This document shows, in pieces, positions 11,162 through 23,649 of a DNA stretch of 64,000 nt. The notes beneath the pieces are model-generated. The model saw only the letters and a list, made by a program, of their open reading frames with translations, made no database searches and was not told where the DNA came from. The stretch lies in the NCBI RefSeq assembly GCF_009469695.1, contig NZ_SSSR01000010.1, forward strand, positions 26,803 through 90,802, read 5' to 3'. The stretch's first letter is position 1, and every line of letters begins with the position of its first letter. The stretch is from Propionivibrio limicola (GTDB lineage Bacteria; Pseudomonadota; Gammaproteobacteria; Burkholderiales; Rhodocyclaceae). The position numbers were made by a program, and so were the translations under genes.

Positions 11162-11971
11162 CTACTTCGGCTGAAAAACCTCTTTCGTCACCGAAACGGC
11201 CGTGACAGCGCTCGGCCATCCGGCATAGAAAGCCAGGTGCGTAATGACTTCGGCGATTTCTTCACGCGTCAAACCGTTCTGGCGGCCCAGCGCAAGATGG
11301 GAACGAAGCTGATCGGCACGATTCAGCGCAATCAGTGCGCTGACCGTTGCCAGACTGCGATCGCGTTTGGACAGCCCAGGGCGCTCCCAGACATCACCGA
11401 AAAGGACTTCGTCAGTCAGGTCCGCCAGCTTGGGTGACACGTCACCGAGCAACTGCTGGGCTCGTGAATTCTTTGCCGGCGCGGGTGCCGCTTTCGCATC
11501 GGCCATTCCGTACTGTTCGTCAGTTACCTTTTCGAGCCATTCGGCCGTCTTTCCATCGCGGCTTTCCTGAATGGCAATGTGGGTCATCGGTGTGCCGGGG
11601 ACCGCGCCATGCCAATGCTTCTGGCCAGGTGGAATCGACACGACGTCGCCCGGCTTGATCTCCTGAATCGGGCCACCCCAAATCTGGATGCGCCCCGTTC
11701 CGGAGGTGACAATCAGCGTCTGGCCAACAGGATGCGTATGCCAGGCCGTGCGTGCGCCGGCATCGAACGTCACCTGCCCGCCGGTCGCTTTCGACGGTGC
11801 ATTCGCCGTGAACAAGGATACGACGCGGACGTTGCCGGTAAAACGATCGTCGGACCCCTTGCTGATCGTGCGCGAGGCTTCTTGCGAGATGCTCGCCGAC
11901 ACCTGCGGCGGCGCTCCCCAAGAACTTGCGGAGAGCAACATCAGTATCAGGGGCAAAACCAGTCTTTTCAT
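11162..11971 (-). CDS. Secreted cupin-carboxymuconolactone decarboxylase fusion
   Basis: The 269-residue protein has three parts: a signal peptide (MKRLVLPLILMLLSASSWGA), a cupin (about residues 30-145, metal-site motifs AWHTHPVGQTLIV and KHWHGA) and a CMD-like domain (about 170-265, WERPGLSKRDRSLATVSALI and EEIAEVITHLAFYAGWP). CMD relatives include AhpD-type disulfide reductases, but the CxxC pair is absent here. GAGGAG precedes the ATG at 11971. It diverges from a LysR gene 128 bp away. Elsewhere in the window the two domains are separate genes (16292 and 16805), which suggests they work on one substrate. Confidence 0.87.
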   Translation of the reverse strand: MKRLVLPLILMLLSASSWGAPPQVSASISQEASRTISKGSDDRFTGNVRVVSLFTANAPSKATGGQVTFDAGARTAWHTHPVGQTLIVTSGTGRIQIWGGPIQEIKPGDVVSIPPGQKHWHGAVPGTPMTHIAIQESRDGKTAEWLEKVTDEQYGMADAKAAPAPAKNSRAQQLLGDVSPKLADLTDEVLFGDVWERPGLSKRDRSLATVSALIALNRADQLRSHLALGRQNGLTREEIAEVITHLAFYAGWPSAVTAVSVTKEVFQPK

Positions 11972-12099
11972 GGTGTCTCCTCGGAATGGGGTGAATGTGC
12001 AGTTCGCCACTTTATTGATTTGATAGGTGGCCAACTAGACCGCTATCCGTTGATAAATTAGAAAGCTACTATTGCGAATCAACGCACCGGAGCCCATCC

Positions 12100-13071
12100 A
12101 TGCCCATCAACGAACTGCGCTCGATCACCACCTTTGTCCGCACCGCCGAACTCGGCAGCCTGCGCAAGGCCGCCGCGGTACAAAGCATCACGCCGCAGGC
12201 CGCCAGCCAGGCGCTGGCACAGCTCGAGCAACATCTTGGGGTTCGCCTGTTTCACCGCACGACGCGGAGCATGGCGCTGACCGAGGAAGGACAACGCTTT
12301 CTCGAAGCGGCGCAGCCAGCCCTGCTGGGTCTGCAACGGGCGATGCAGACGGCGAAAATTACGAAGGACGAAATGTCGGGACCGTTGCGAATCGTCGGGC
12401 CGCACTCGATGTTCGTGCCCGTGGTTGGCCCGGTCATCAAGGAATTCTGCAAGGCGTATCCTGATGTTCAGCCGGACGTCCAACTCGATGACCGCATCGG
12501 CAACTGGGTGGAAGACCGCGTGGATATCGGCTTCCGCATTGGCATGTCACCGCACGAAGGCGTCATTGCGCGCCGGCTATTTACCTTGCAATTGATCATC
12601 TGTGCGTCGCCCGAATACCTTCAGCGATGCGGCGCACCCGACAGCCTCGATGCGCTCGGAGCGCACAAGTGCTGCGCTTACCGCTCCACCAACAAGGGCC
12701 GCGTGCTTCCCTGGCAAGTCAAGATCAGCGACGCGGTCGTCGATCACCCTGTCGCCCCCGCGTTTTGCACCAATGACGAAGATATCGAACTGGCCACTGT
12801 CCTCTCCGGCGTCGCCATCGGCCAACTGGCCAGCGTCATCGCCGCGCGCCACATCCGCGCAGGTCGACTGGTCCCGCTACTGACCCGTCACGTCGCCGAC
12901 CACGCCGGTTTCTTTCTCTACTACGGCAGCCGCGCCGCACAGCCGGTACGCGCCAGAGCGTTCATAGATCTGGCATTGGAACGATTGACCGATAGCAGCG
13001 AATTCGTCTTGAGCGAAAAGGAATTAGCGGCGGCGGAACGCAAAGGACGCAAGTTGCACAAGGCGAACTGA
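12100..13071 (+). CDS. LysR-family regulator
   Basis: The 323-residue protein has a winged HTH in residues 1-65 (ELGSLRKAAAVQSITPQAAS, then LGVRLFHRTTRSMALTEEG) and a periplasmic-binding-like effector domain. It diverges from the cupin-CMD/hydrolase/AKR operon and most likely controls that operon and itself from the 128-bp gap. The C-terminal 30 residues are charged and longer than usual. The inducer is unknown. Confidence 0.9.
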   Translation: MPINELRSITTFVRTAELGSLRKAAAVQSITPQAASQALAQLEQHLGVRLFHRTTRSMALTEEGQRFLEAAQPALLGLQRAMQTAKITKDEMSGPLRIVGPHSMFVPVVGPVIKEFCKAYPDVQPDVQLDDRIGNWVEDRVDIGFRIGMSPHEGVIARRLFTLQLIICASPEYLQRCGAPDSLDALGAHKCCAYRSTNKGRVLPWQVKISDAVVDHPVAPAFCTNDEDIELATVLSGVAIGQLASVIAARHIRAGRLVPLLTRHVADHAGFFLYYGSRAAQPVRARAFIDLALERLTDSSEFVLSEKELAAAERKGRKLHKAN

Positions 13072-13088
13072 TGCTCGCAGGATTGGGT

Positions 13089-13880
13089 TCAGCGCATAAC
13101 GAACCCGCCGTCCACCGAGATCGACTGACCCGTCACGTAGCTCGCCGCTTCGCTACAAAGGAACAGAACAGCATCAGCAATCTCCTCTACGCGTCCATGT
13201 CTGCCCATAGGGATCATCTTTAGCATGGCGTCGAGGGCTTCGCCTTGGCCGGAGGCGACCATCTGGTCGGCCATCGGCGTCCAGAACAGCCCTGGGCAGA
13301 TGGCGTTAATCCGGATGCCGCGTGCCGCATATTCGAGTGCCGCACTTTTGGTCAGCCCCAGCACGCCGTGCTTTGCCGCGTGATAGGTTCCACGCTCGGC
13401 GCCGCCTACAAGTCCGCCAAGCGACGAGCAATTGACGATGGCGCCACTTCCTTGCTTGCGCATCTGCTGAAGCTCGAATTTCATGCAACTCCACACACCG
13501 CGGAGATTGATAGACATTACCCGGTCGTAATCATCGCGGGGAGAGTCAGCCGTTTCAGCAAGGACATTTTGAACCCCGGCATTGTTGTAGGCGGCATCGA
13601 GTCGTCCGAAGGTGGCGACAGTTTGTGCGACCATGGCCTCTACCTGGGCATCATCGGCAACGTCGCAACGGATAGCCAGTGCCTTGTGACCTTGCGCCGT
13701 CAATTCCTCCGCGGCAGAAATCACGGATTCTTCATTCCAGTCCGCCAGCACAACCGAAGCGCCTGACGCCGCGAAAGCCTGTGCTGCTGCCAAGCCCAGG
13801 CCAGAGCCTGCTCCGGTGACCAGCGCAACTTTATCCTTGAACGACAATTTACTCGCCGTATTTGCCCCGTTGGTATTCAT
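13089..13880 (-). CDS. Short-chain dehydrogenase/reductase
   Basis: The 263-residue classical SDR has cofactor motif TGAGSGLG, NNAG in YNNAGVQ, catalytic Ser in NCSSLGG and YHAAKHG (YxxxK). The acidic residue in VVLADWNEE after beta-2 suggests NAD(H). The ATG at 13880 places the Rossmann motif near residue 20, while the extension to 13979 has no similarity. It is convergent with the LysR gene ending at 13071. Its substrate is unknown. It is 124 bp from the next LysR gene on the same strand. Confidence 0.88.
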   Translation of the reverse strand: MNTNGANTASKLSFKDKVALVTGAGSGLGLAAAQAFAASGASVVLADWNEESVISAAEELTAQGHKALAIRCDVADDAQVEAMVAQTVATFGRLDAAYNNAGVQNVLAETADSPRDDYDRVMSINLRGVWSCMKFELQQMRKQGSGAIVNCSSLGGLVGGAERGTYHAAKHGVLGLTKSAALEYAARGIRINAICPGLFWTPMADQMVASGQGEALDAMLKMIPMGRHGRVEEIADAVLFLCSEAASYVTGQSISVDGGFVMR

Positions 13881-14004
13881 AACCGTATCCGCCTCAAGAG
13901 TTTTTCGTTGAGCCGGGATTAAAGTACGACAACGGTGGTCGATAAAGACCCGTAGGCTGCATACAGTTGTGAGCAGCACTAACTAATTGCAGTGAACGAG
14001 CGAC

Positions 14005-14898
14005 CTAGGTTTTGTAGCGCAGAGCCTCGATCAGCAACGTCATTGCCAGCGATGATTGCCTGCGGCTCGGGTAATACAAATGCAGGCCTGGGAACGTCGG
14101 GCACCAGTCTTCAAGCACTCGACAGAGCCGTCCTTCCGCAACGTGGGCTTGCGCGAGATCCTCAGGCACAAAAGCGAGACCGCCACCTCCGATCGCCGCA
14201 TTGAGCATCTGATACGTCCCGTTGAGAACAAGCTGTCCGGGCACGCGAGCCTTGATTTCACGTTTCCCTTTTTTCAGCTCCCAAGCGTACAAACCGCCAT
14301 GCGTCGGCAGGCGCAGATTGATGCAGTTGTGATCAGACAGGTCTTGCGGTTTTTTGGGGGAGGGATGCTTGGCCAGATAGGACGGAGCTCCAACAATGAC
14401 GAATCTCATGTCGGGACCGACGCGTACGGCGATCATCCCCTCGGCAACCTCATCGCCCTGACGTATTCCCACGTCGTAACGATCAGCGATGATATCCGAC
14501 AGGCCGTAGTCAACGACCACTTCAACCTTGACCTCTGGATAGGCGGCCAGGAATTCCGGAAGTTTCGGCAGGAGAACCGTATTGGCGGCGTAATCGGTAC
14601 AAGTGATGCGAATGGTGCCTACCGGCTTTTCCCGAAATTCGGCAATCGCCGCCAGTTCGGTCTCAATTTCATCGAACCGGGGGGATACGGTCTGTAGCAA
14701 GCGTTCCCCCGCTTCGGTAGGGGAAACGCTGCGCGTCGTACGAGCCAGTAACCTGACTCCCAGACGCGCTTCGAATGAGCGGATGGTTTGGCTCAGTGCG
14801 GACGGGGACACCCCTAGCTGCGCTGCGGCGCGGGTAAAACTGCGCTCTCGTGCGACGGCCAGAAAAACGTGCAGATCGTTGAAGTTTTCACGCGACAT
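14005..14898 (-). CDS. LysR-family regulator
   Basis: The 297-residue protein shows an N-terminal HTH (SFTRAAAQLGVSPSALSQTI, RLLARTTRSVSPTEAG) and a substrate-binding domain ending in FPGLHLYYPSRRQSS. It diverges from the Zn alcohol dehydrogenase operon at 15044, 145 bp away, and probably regulates it. It is closely similar to the LysR at 26489-27418 (same HTH wording and C-terminal motif), so the two may be paralogues with overlapping operators. Confidence 0.9.
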   Translation of the reverse strand: MSRENFNDLHVFLAVARERSFTRAAAQLGVSPSALSQTIRSFEARLGVRLLARTTRSVSPTEAGERLLQTVSPRFDEIETELAAIAEFREKPVGTIRITCTDYAANTVLLPKLPEFLAAYPEVKVEVVVDYGLSDIIADRYDVGIRQGDEVAEGMIAVRVGPDMRFVIVGAPSYLAKHPSPKKPQDLSDHNCINLRLPTHGGLYAWELKKGKREIKARVPGQLVLNGTYQMLNAAIGGGGLAFVPEDLAQAHVAEGRLCRVLEDWCPTFPGLHLYYPSRRQSSLAMTLLIEALRYKT

Positions 14899-15043
14899 TT
14901 ATAAGCGGGCCTTACAAGTGTTTTCTGATTTTTCAGTCTGGTTGCTGCTTGGGGCATTGGATAAAGTATTTGATGCGATTAGTAAAGCCTTCCAAGTAAT
15001 TCAACTGGTATTTGTAATCGGTAACGCCGCAAGGAGAGACTAA

Positions 15044-16256
15044 ATGTGCGACAAGTGTTGCGACCACCACCACGAATATGCTCCCGATACAATCGATCGG
15101 CGGCGCGTATTGAAGGCCGGCGCCGGCCTGATGGCTGCGCCCCTCCTGTTCGGAACCTCGTCGGTGGCGCAGGCGGCCTCAGAGAGTTCCACCCTTGGCT
15201 CGACGCCATTCTCGGTTCAGGCCTACGGGGCAAACCGCGCCAACAGTCCCATCGCTCCGATGCAGACCACACGCCGAGCGCTTGGCCCACAGGACGTGTT
15301 GCTCGATGTGCTCTATTGCGGCATCTGCCATTCGGACATTCACACCGTCCATGACGACTGGGGGCCGGGAAACTATCCGATTGTCCCTGGTCATGAGTTT
15401 GTGGGGCGTGTGTTGGCCGTAGGCCGCGCCGTCACCAAGTTCCGGGTCGGCGACATCGGCGGCGTCGGGTGCATGGTCGATTCCTGCGGCACCTGCGACA
15501 ACTGCCTGTCGGATCGCGAGCAGAACTGCCTTAACGGCACCACCTTCACGTACAACTCGGCGGATCGCGTCTCGGGTGGCTATACTTGGGGGATACTCCG
15601 ACAAGGTCGTTGTTACAGAACGCTTCGTGATTCGTATTCCTCCAGGCGCCGATCTCGCCGCCACGGCCCCTTTGCTCTGCGCTGGCGTGACAACCTTCTC
15701 GCCGATGCAGCACTGGCAGCTCAAACCGGGCCAGCGCGTCGGCATTATCGGGCTCGGTGGCCTTGGCCATATGGCAGTGAAGCTTGCGGTCGCTCACCGG
15801 GCTGAAGTCACAGTATTTACGACCACTCCTGGCAAGGTCACGGACGCCAAACGGCTCGGTGCCAAGGAGGCCGTTCTATGGAGCGATGCAGAGGCGATGA
15901 AACGACTGGCGAATCATTTCGACTTGATGATTACCACCGTCCCCAAAGCCTACCCGATGCAACCTTTCATGAACCTGCTCAAGCTCGATGCAACGCTCGT
16001 CAATGTTGGTGCATTAGGCAACCTGGAAGGCTTGAATGGGATGTTGCAAGGGTTTGGCCGCAAGAGCCTCGCCGGTTCGATGATTGGCGGCATTGCAGAA
16101 ACGCAGGAAGTGGTCGACTACTGCGCGGCGCGCAACATCAAAGCCGATATCGAGCTCATTCGCCCGGACCAGATCAACCTTGCTTACGAACGCGTCATGA
16201 ACAAGGACGTGCGCTATCGCTTCGTAATCGATTTTGCTTCCACAAAGACAGCCTGA
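15044..16256 (+). pseudogene. Tat-exported Zn alcohol dehydrogenase, frameshifted
   Basis: Two overlapping frames (15044-15805 and 15576-16256) together make one YahK/cinnamyl-alcohol-type dehydrogenase. The first half carries CDKCCDHHHEY, a twin-arginine signal (DRRRVLKAGAGLMAAPLLFG), catalytic zinc ligands (YCGICHSDIH, GHEF) and a structural-zinc region reading CMVDSCGTCDNCLSDREQNC. The second half carries the Rossmann motif GLGGLGH. The frame changes at a run of five G (15588-15592). A sixth G would restore GGYTWGGYSDK, matching the paralogue at 18965. This may be a real inactivation or a homopolymer sequence error. The cupin and CMD genes follow. Confidence 0.85.
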
Positions 16257-16291
16257 CCACAGCACCCACCGATTCTTCTCAAGGAGATCCC

Positions 16292-16780
16292 ATGAAACTG
16301 ACGACAACGCTGATATCGCTTTCCCTGCTCGCATCAATGGCAAGCGCGGGTAACGCCTTCGCTGCTGTCACGAACATACCGTCTCAAAAAATATTTGAGG
16401 CCGGATCACAGCCTTCGATTAAAGGATCCGGCGATTTCTTCACCGGCAACGTTCGTATTGACCCGCTTTTTCCGTCCAACGACTCGGCGCACTTTTCCGG
16501 TGGGCAAGTGACGTTCGAACCGGGAGCTCGATCGGCTTGGCACATTCACCCCACCGGTCAGCACCTGATCGTAACCTCCGGTATTGGCTGGACTCAGGAA
16601 TGGGGTGGCCCCGTCGTCGAAATCCATGCGGGCGATGTGGTCTGGTGCCCACCGAAGATCAAGCATTGGCACGGCGCTACGCCGACCACGGCCATGACGC
16701 ACATTGCTCTCACCGGAGTTCAGGATGGCAAAAACGTGGAATGGATGGAAAAGGTCAGCGACGAGCAATACCGCAAATAG
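16292..16780 (+). CDS. Secreted cupin protein
   Basis: The 162-residue protein has a signal peptide ([20 protein letters not shown], cut near FAA) and a single cupin barrel with metal-binding motifs [13 protein letters not shown] and [23 protein letters not shown] precedes the ATG at 16292, 35 bp after the dehydrogenase stop. The upstream open frame from 15878 is a shadow of the dehydrogenase. It resembles the cupin half of the 11162-11971 fusion and the cytosolic cupin at 22467. It could be a small metal-dependent isomerase or oxygenase; substrate unknown. Confidence 0.88.
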   Translation: MKLTTTLISLSLLASMASAGNAFAAVTNIPSQKIFEAGSQPSIKGSGDFFTGNVRIDPLFPSNDSAHFSGGQVTFEPGARSAWHIHPTGQHLIVTSGIGWTQEWGGPVVEIHAGDVVWCPPKIKHWHGATPTTAMTHIALTGVQDGKNVEWMEKVSDEQYRK

Positions 16781-16804
16781 CCATTTGATCGACAGGAGAC
16801 AACA

Positions 16805-17590
16805 ATGAAGCCCACGATTACAACGCTCACGGCGGCGCTTCTGATGGCGTCGTCAGGGGTTAACGCCGCCCCCTCCAAACACACGCAAGGCGCATCCATG
16901 CTAACGGATAACGATATCCGGCTAGTTTCACCCGCCTTGGAACGTTACGCACAAAACACGCTGCGCGGTGATTTGTGGAAGCGAGCTGATCTATCGCCAC
17001 GGGACCGCAGCATCGTGACCGTCGCGGCCCTGATCGCACGCAATCAAGCCGTTGAAATGCCGAACCACTTCAATCTCGCTCTTGATAACGGGGTTAAGCC
17101 GGGTGAGTTGTCGGAAATCATTACGCACCTTGCTTTCTATACCGGCTGGGCCAACGCCATGTCAGCGATCACCGTCGCCAAGGAGACATTCGGTCAGCGC
17201 GGCATCGGCATCGACCAACTGCCGGCAGCGTCGGAAGCGCTTCTTCCTATCGACGAGAAAGCCGAGACGCAACGCGCGACAGCTGTTGAGCAGAATTTTG
17301 GTGCGGTTGCGCCGGGTGTAGTGAAATACACCACCGACGTGTTGTTCCATGATCTCTGGCTACGTCCTGCCTTGGCGCCTCGCGATCGTAGTCTCGTCAC
17401 GGTCAGCGCGCTCATTGCCGCAGGTCAGGTTGCGCAGATCAGTTACCACCTCAATCGGGCAATGGACAACGGACTAACCCAAGCACAAGCCTCCGAGGTA
17501 CTGACGCACTTGGCCTTTTATGCCGGATGGCCAAACGTCTTTTCCGCATTGCCGGTTGCCAAAGATGTCTTTGAGAAACGGCCGCGCTAA
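16805..17590 (+). CDS. Secreted protein with two CMD domains
   Basis: The 261-residue protein has signal peptide MKPTITTLTAALLMASSGVN cut near AAP, then two tandem carboxymuconolactone-decarboxylase-like domains. Each carries WKRADLSPRDRSIVTVAALI or LRPALAPRDRSLVTVSALI and a later ITHLAFYTGWAN or LTHLAFYAGWPN. No CxxC active site is visible, so it is not an AhpD peroxidase reductase. It lies 24 bp after the cupin gene. Together the pair reproduces the fusion protein at 11162-11971. Confidence 0.87.
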   Translation: MKPTITTLTAALLMASSGVNAAPSKHTQGASMLTDNDIRLVSPALERYAQNTLRGDLWKRADLSPRDRSIVTVAALIARNQAVEMPNHFNLALDNGVKPGELSEIITHLAFYTGWANAMSAITVAKETFGQRGIGIDQLPAASEALLPIDEKAETQRATAVEQNFGAVAPGVVKYTTDVLFHDLWLRPALAPRDRSLVTVSALIAAGQVAQISYHLNRAMDNGLTQAQASEVLTHLAFYAGWPNVFSALPVAKDVFEKRPR

Positions 17591-17656
17591 GTGGGAAGGC
17601 GGTGTACGCGGCCACGCCGGATGGAACTCGTCGCCGCGCTTTCATGGATAGATAGC

Positions 17657-18898
17657 TCACGCCGTCTCGACAGCCAGCGTGAGCGCAGGCGCAAGCCGCG
17701 TCTGCAACAGTGCCGTGATGAGGCAGCCGATCCCCGCCGCGCCGACGATCCAGCCCATCGGCCACGGGGTGCCGTCGGCGAACCAGCCAAGCATCGCGGC
17801 GCTCAGAACGCCGCTGCCGTAGTGCATCGCGCCAACGAGCGAGGAGGCAGCACCGGCCTGTCTGGGGAACGAGGCCAGCGCGCTGGCCACCGAGTTGGCG
17901 ACGATGAAGCCGCTCACCGACATGAAGCAGAAGATCGGGAGCGCCAACCCCGGAATTCCGCCGAAACCAGACCTCGCGTTGATCGCCAGCACAACACCGG
18001 AAATGGCCGCGATCCAGGAACCGAAACGGAAAATCCGTTCGCTGCCGAAACGCACGACGAGGCGGCTGTTGACGTAGTTGAGCACCATCAGCCCGACGAC
18101 GTTGGCGCCGAACAGGAAACCGTAGATTTCCGGCGACAGGTGGTAGTAGTCGACGTAGGCGAACGGCGTTCCGGCGATGAAGGCGTAGCAGCCGCCGTAG
18201 TAGAAACCGCCGGCGATGGCGTAGATGAGCAGCCGCGGGTCACGCGCCAGCGCCAGATAGCTCACCAGCGTCTCCCGCAGCGGCACGGTGGAACGGCGCG
18301 ACGGCGGCAGCGTTTCCGGCAACAGCCAGACGCCGACCAGCGCCGCGACGCCGCACAGCGTCAGCACGAGGAAGATGGCGCGCCACGACCAGAAGGCGAG
18401 AATCTGCCCGCCGAGCAGCGGGCCGACCAGCGGCGCGACGGCCATCATCAGGATCAGCAGCGACAGCATCTGCGCCGAGCGTTCGCGGGCATAAAGGTCG
18501 CGGGCCATGGCACGCGCCAGTACCGGCCCGGCGCAGGCGCCGACAGCCTGCACGACGCGCCATCCCAGCATCTGGCCGATGGTTTCCGAGCCGGCGCAAC
18601 CGAACGAGCCGAGAATGAACAGGACCAGCCCGGCGGCAATCGGCAGGCGACGCCCGATGCGGTCGCTGATCGGCCCCCAGAACAGCTGCCCGAGACTGAA
18701 GCCGATCAGGAAACTGGAAATCGTCAGTTCGACGCGGCCGATGTCGGTATGCAGGTCGCTCACCAGCGTCGGCAGCGCCGGCAGGTACATGTCCGTCGAA
18801 ATGGAGGAAAACGACATCAGCGCACTCAGGATGATCAGGATGCGTAGCTCATGGCGGCTTGAGGCGGAAGGTGTTGCGGAGGAGGGGAGGCGGTTCAT
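17657..18898 (-). CDS. MFS transporter, Bcr/CflA drug-efflux type
   Basis: The 413-residue protein has about 12 hydrophobic helices and starts with the family motif SFSSISTDMYLPALPTL. MFS motif A appears as FWGPISDRIGRRLP, with a motif-C-like proline and glycine pattern near GPVLARAMARDLYARER. It should export a small molecule by proton antiport from the inner membrane. It is the last gene of a likely five-gene minus operon (22877 to 17657), suggesting export of a toxic product or inducer. The long opposite-strand frame here (17591-18847) is its shadow. Confidence 0.9.
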   Translation of the reverse strand: MNRLPSSATPSASSRHELRILIILSALMSFSSISTDMYLPALPTLVSDLHTDIGRVELTISSFLIGFSLGQLFWGPISDRIGRRLPIAAGLVLFILGSFGCAGSETIGQMLGWRVVQAVGACAGPVLARAMARDLYARERSAQMLSLLILMMAVAPLVGPLLGGQILAFWSWRAIFLVLTLCGVAALVGVWLLPETLPPSRRSTVPLRETLVSYLALARDPRLLIYAIAGGFYYGGCYAFIAGTPFAYVDYYHLSPEIYGFLFGANVVGLMVLNYVNSRLVVRFGSERIFRFGSWIAAISGVVLAINARSGFGGIPGLALPIFCFMSVSGFIVANSVASALASFPRQAGAASSLVGAMHYGSGVLSAAMLGWFADGTPWPMGWIVGAAGIGCLITALLQTRLAPALTLAVETA

Positions 18899-18964
18899 TT
18901 TTTTCTTGTGCTGGGATGAGGCGGGCCGCCCGGTTTTCGGCGGACGGCTCGATGGTCAAGGCAA

Positions 18965-20026
18965 TTACTCCGCCTTCAGCGAGGCCATGTCGAGCGAGAA
19001 GCGGTACTTCACGTCGCCCTTGAGCAGGCGCTCGTAGGCTTCGTTGATCTTCTGGATCGGGATGATCTCGACATCGGAAGTGATGTTGTGCTCGCCGCAG
19101 AAATCGAGCATCTCCTGCGTTTCGGCGAGGCCGCCGATAATCGAGCCCGAGAGGCTCTTGCGCCCGAACAGCAGGGCGAACGAGGATATCTCGAACGGTT
19201 TTTCCGGCGCGCCGACCAGCGCGAGGTGGCCGTCGGCCTTGAGCTGGTGCAGGTAGGCGTTGATGTCGTGCGGCGCCGAAACGGCATCGAGGATGAAGTC
19301 GAAGGTGCCGGCGTGCTTGGCCATTTCGTCGGCGTTGCGCGACAGGACGACTTCATGCGCGCCGAGACGCAGCGCGTCGTCCTTCTTGCCCGGCGAGGTG
19401 GTGAACACGACGACGTGCGCACCAAAGGCACGGGCGAATTTCACGCCCATGTGCCCGAGTCCGCCGAGGCCGACAATGCCCACCTTCTGGCCGGGGCCGA
19501 CCTTCCAGTGGCGTAACGGCGAATAGGTGGTGATGCCGGCGCAGAGTAGCGGTGCCACACCGGCGAGGTTCAGGTTGGCCGGGATACGCAGGGCGAAGTG
19601 CTCGTCGACGACGATGCTTTCCGAATACCCGCCGTAGGTCACCGGCGCGGTTCCGTGCTTGTCCAGCGAACCGTAGGTCATGACCTGGGTCGGCGAGAAC
19701 TGTTCGTGCCCTTCCTTGCAATGCGGGCAGGAGAGGTCGGCATCGACGAGACAGCCGACGCCGGCGAGATCGCCGACTTTCAGCTTCGTGACAGCCGAAC
19801 CAACCTTGGTGACGCGGCCAACGATTTCATGTCCCGGCACGCACGGATACACCGTGGGCATGACGCTGTGCCATTCGTCGCGGGCATAGTGCAGGTCCGA
19901 GTGGCAGACGCCGCAGAAAAGAATCTCGATCTGCACGTCGCGACCGGTCGGTTCGCGGCGCGGAATCGTATCGGAGGCCAGCGGCGAGGTGGCGCTGGCG
20001 GCGGAATAGGCTTTGGATTTGTACAT
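18965..20026 (-). CDS. NAD(P)-dependent Zn alcohol dehydrogenase (YahK-like)
   Basis: The 353-residue cytosolic enzyme has catalytic zinc motif CGVCHSDLHYARDEW and GHEIVGRV, a structural-zinc cluster in which DADLSCPHCKEGHEQ has fewer cysteines than usual, the Rossmann motif GLGGLGHMG, and a YahK-like C-terminus. It reduces aldehydes broadly. The ATG at 20026 gives a family-typical length; a TTG at 20053 overlaps the aldo/keto reductase stop. It is in the operon cupin-MFS-AKR-ADH-MFS and is the intact paralogue of the frameshifted gene at 15044. Confidence 0.88.
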   Translation of the reverse strand: MYKSKAYSAASATSPLASDTIPRREPTGRDVQIEILFCGVCHSDLHYARDEWHSVMPTVYPCVPGHEIVGRVTKVGSAVTKLKVGDLAGVGCLVDADLSCPHCKEGHEQFSPTQVMTYGSLDKHGTAPVTYGGYSESIVVDEHFALRIPANLNLAGVAPLLCAGITTYSPLRHWKVGPGQKVGIVGLGGLGHMGVKFARAFGAHVVVFTTSPGKKDDALRLGAHEVVLSRNADEMAKHAGTFDFILDAVSAPHDINAYLHQLKADGHLALVGAPEKPFEISSFALLFGRKSLSGSIIGGLAETQEMLDFCGEHNITSDVEIIPIQKINEAYERLLKGDVKYRFSLDMASLKAE

Positions 20027-20049
20027 GAGAGGCTTCAGATGGATTGGTA

Positions 20050-22877
<2,828 letters not shown>

Positions 22878-23047
22878 CTGTAACTCCTTTGAACACAAGC
22901 CAGCCATCGTGACCGTTGGAGGGAAGTTACAGCGAAAACCGCACGCGATTAAGATGGGTAATCTGCATGGAGTTATGAGCAAATTTCATTAATACGATCG
23001 TTTTCAGTCAGTTTCTCCAAGGGTGGGTAAGCCTCGGTCCTGAACGG

Positions 23048-23278
23048 TCATGGCTTATTAACCCCGAGGCTGCAGCGCAATTCCCGGTCCGGTTGCAATG
23101 CCAGTTTGACGACCAGATCGGCGACGCTCTTGCGCGATACCACTTCGCCGCCGTTCTTGAATGCTTCGCCTTTTTGCGTCGTTTCGTAATCGAGATCGGA
23201 CTGCTCGATGACGCGGGCCGCTTTCCGATACGGATCAAGGATGCTTGAGTATTTCTCGCCGGGGACTTCATCGTAAAT
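23048..23278 (-). pseudogene. 3' fragment of an NAD(P)-binding SDR/NmrA-type reductase
   Basis: Only the last 75 or so residues remain, from YDEVPGEKYSSILDPY to SRKSVADLVVKLALQP and the terminal SLGVNKP, which fit the C-terminus of atypical NAD(P)-binding SDRs. Upstream of about 23278 the minus-strand frame becomes the antisense of an aldo/keto reductase fragment. The 5' half and promoter are gone. Confidence 0.7.
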
Positions 23279-23535
23279 GGGCGAAGCGCAAGGAAGCCAC
23301 GCCGGCGCAGATCGCGCTGGGCTGGTTGCTGGCTCAACGCCCGTGGATCGTGCCGATCCCCGGAACGACCAGCATTCAGCACCTCGACGAGGATATCGGC
23401 GCACTGACGGTGGAATTCACGCCGGACGAACTGCGCGAGTTCAACGCATCGCTCGCGAAAATCGAGATTCACGGCGAGCGGCTGCGCAAGGAACTGCTCG
23501 TGATGTCGGGACGCGAGGCGCCGCCGAAGAAGTAG
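23277..23535 (+). pseudogene. 3' fragment of an aldo/keto reductase
   Basis: The frame [39 protein letters not shown] and the C-terminal ELREFNASLAKIEIHGERL match the last quarter of an AKR, close to the paralogues at 8832 and 20050. The barrel with the catalytic tetrad is missing. It abuts the SDR fragment head to head, so both genes lost their 5' ends in one event. Confidence 0.75.
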
Positions 23536-23649
23536 CCAAGCGTAGCCAGCCGCATGACTTGACGTGCCGCATTGATCGAATGCGGCACGTCGCATGTTCT
23601 GGTAAGACAATACGCGAACTCAGATCAAGATCGAGATGTCGGATACCCC

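Noticed and set aside
17591..18847. 418-codon open frame on the plus strand
   Set aside because: It lies entirely opposite the MFS gene and is rich in Arg, Gln and Asp without a domain; it is an antisense shadow of a GC-rich gene.
23008..23610. 200-codon minus frame across the fusion junction
   Set aside because: It covers parts of two gene fragments in wrong frames; the supported frames are the SDR and AKR fragments.
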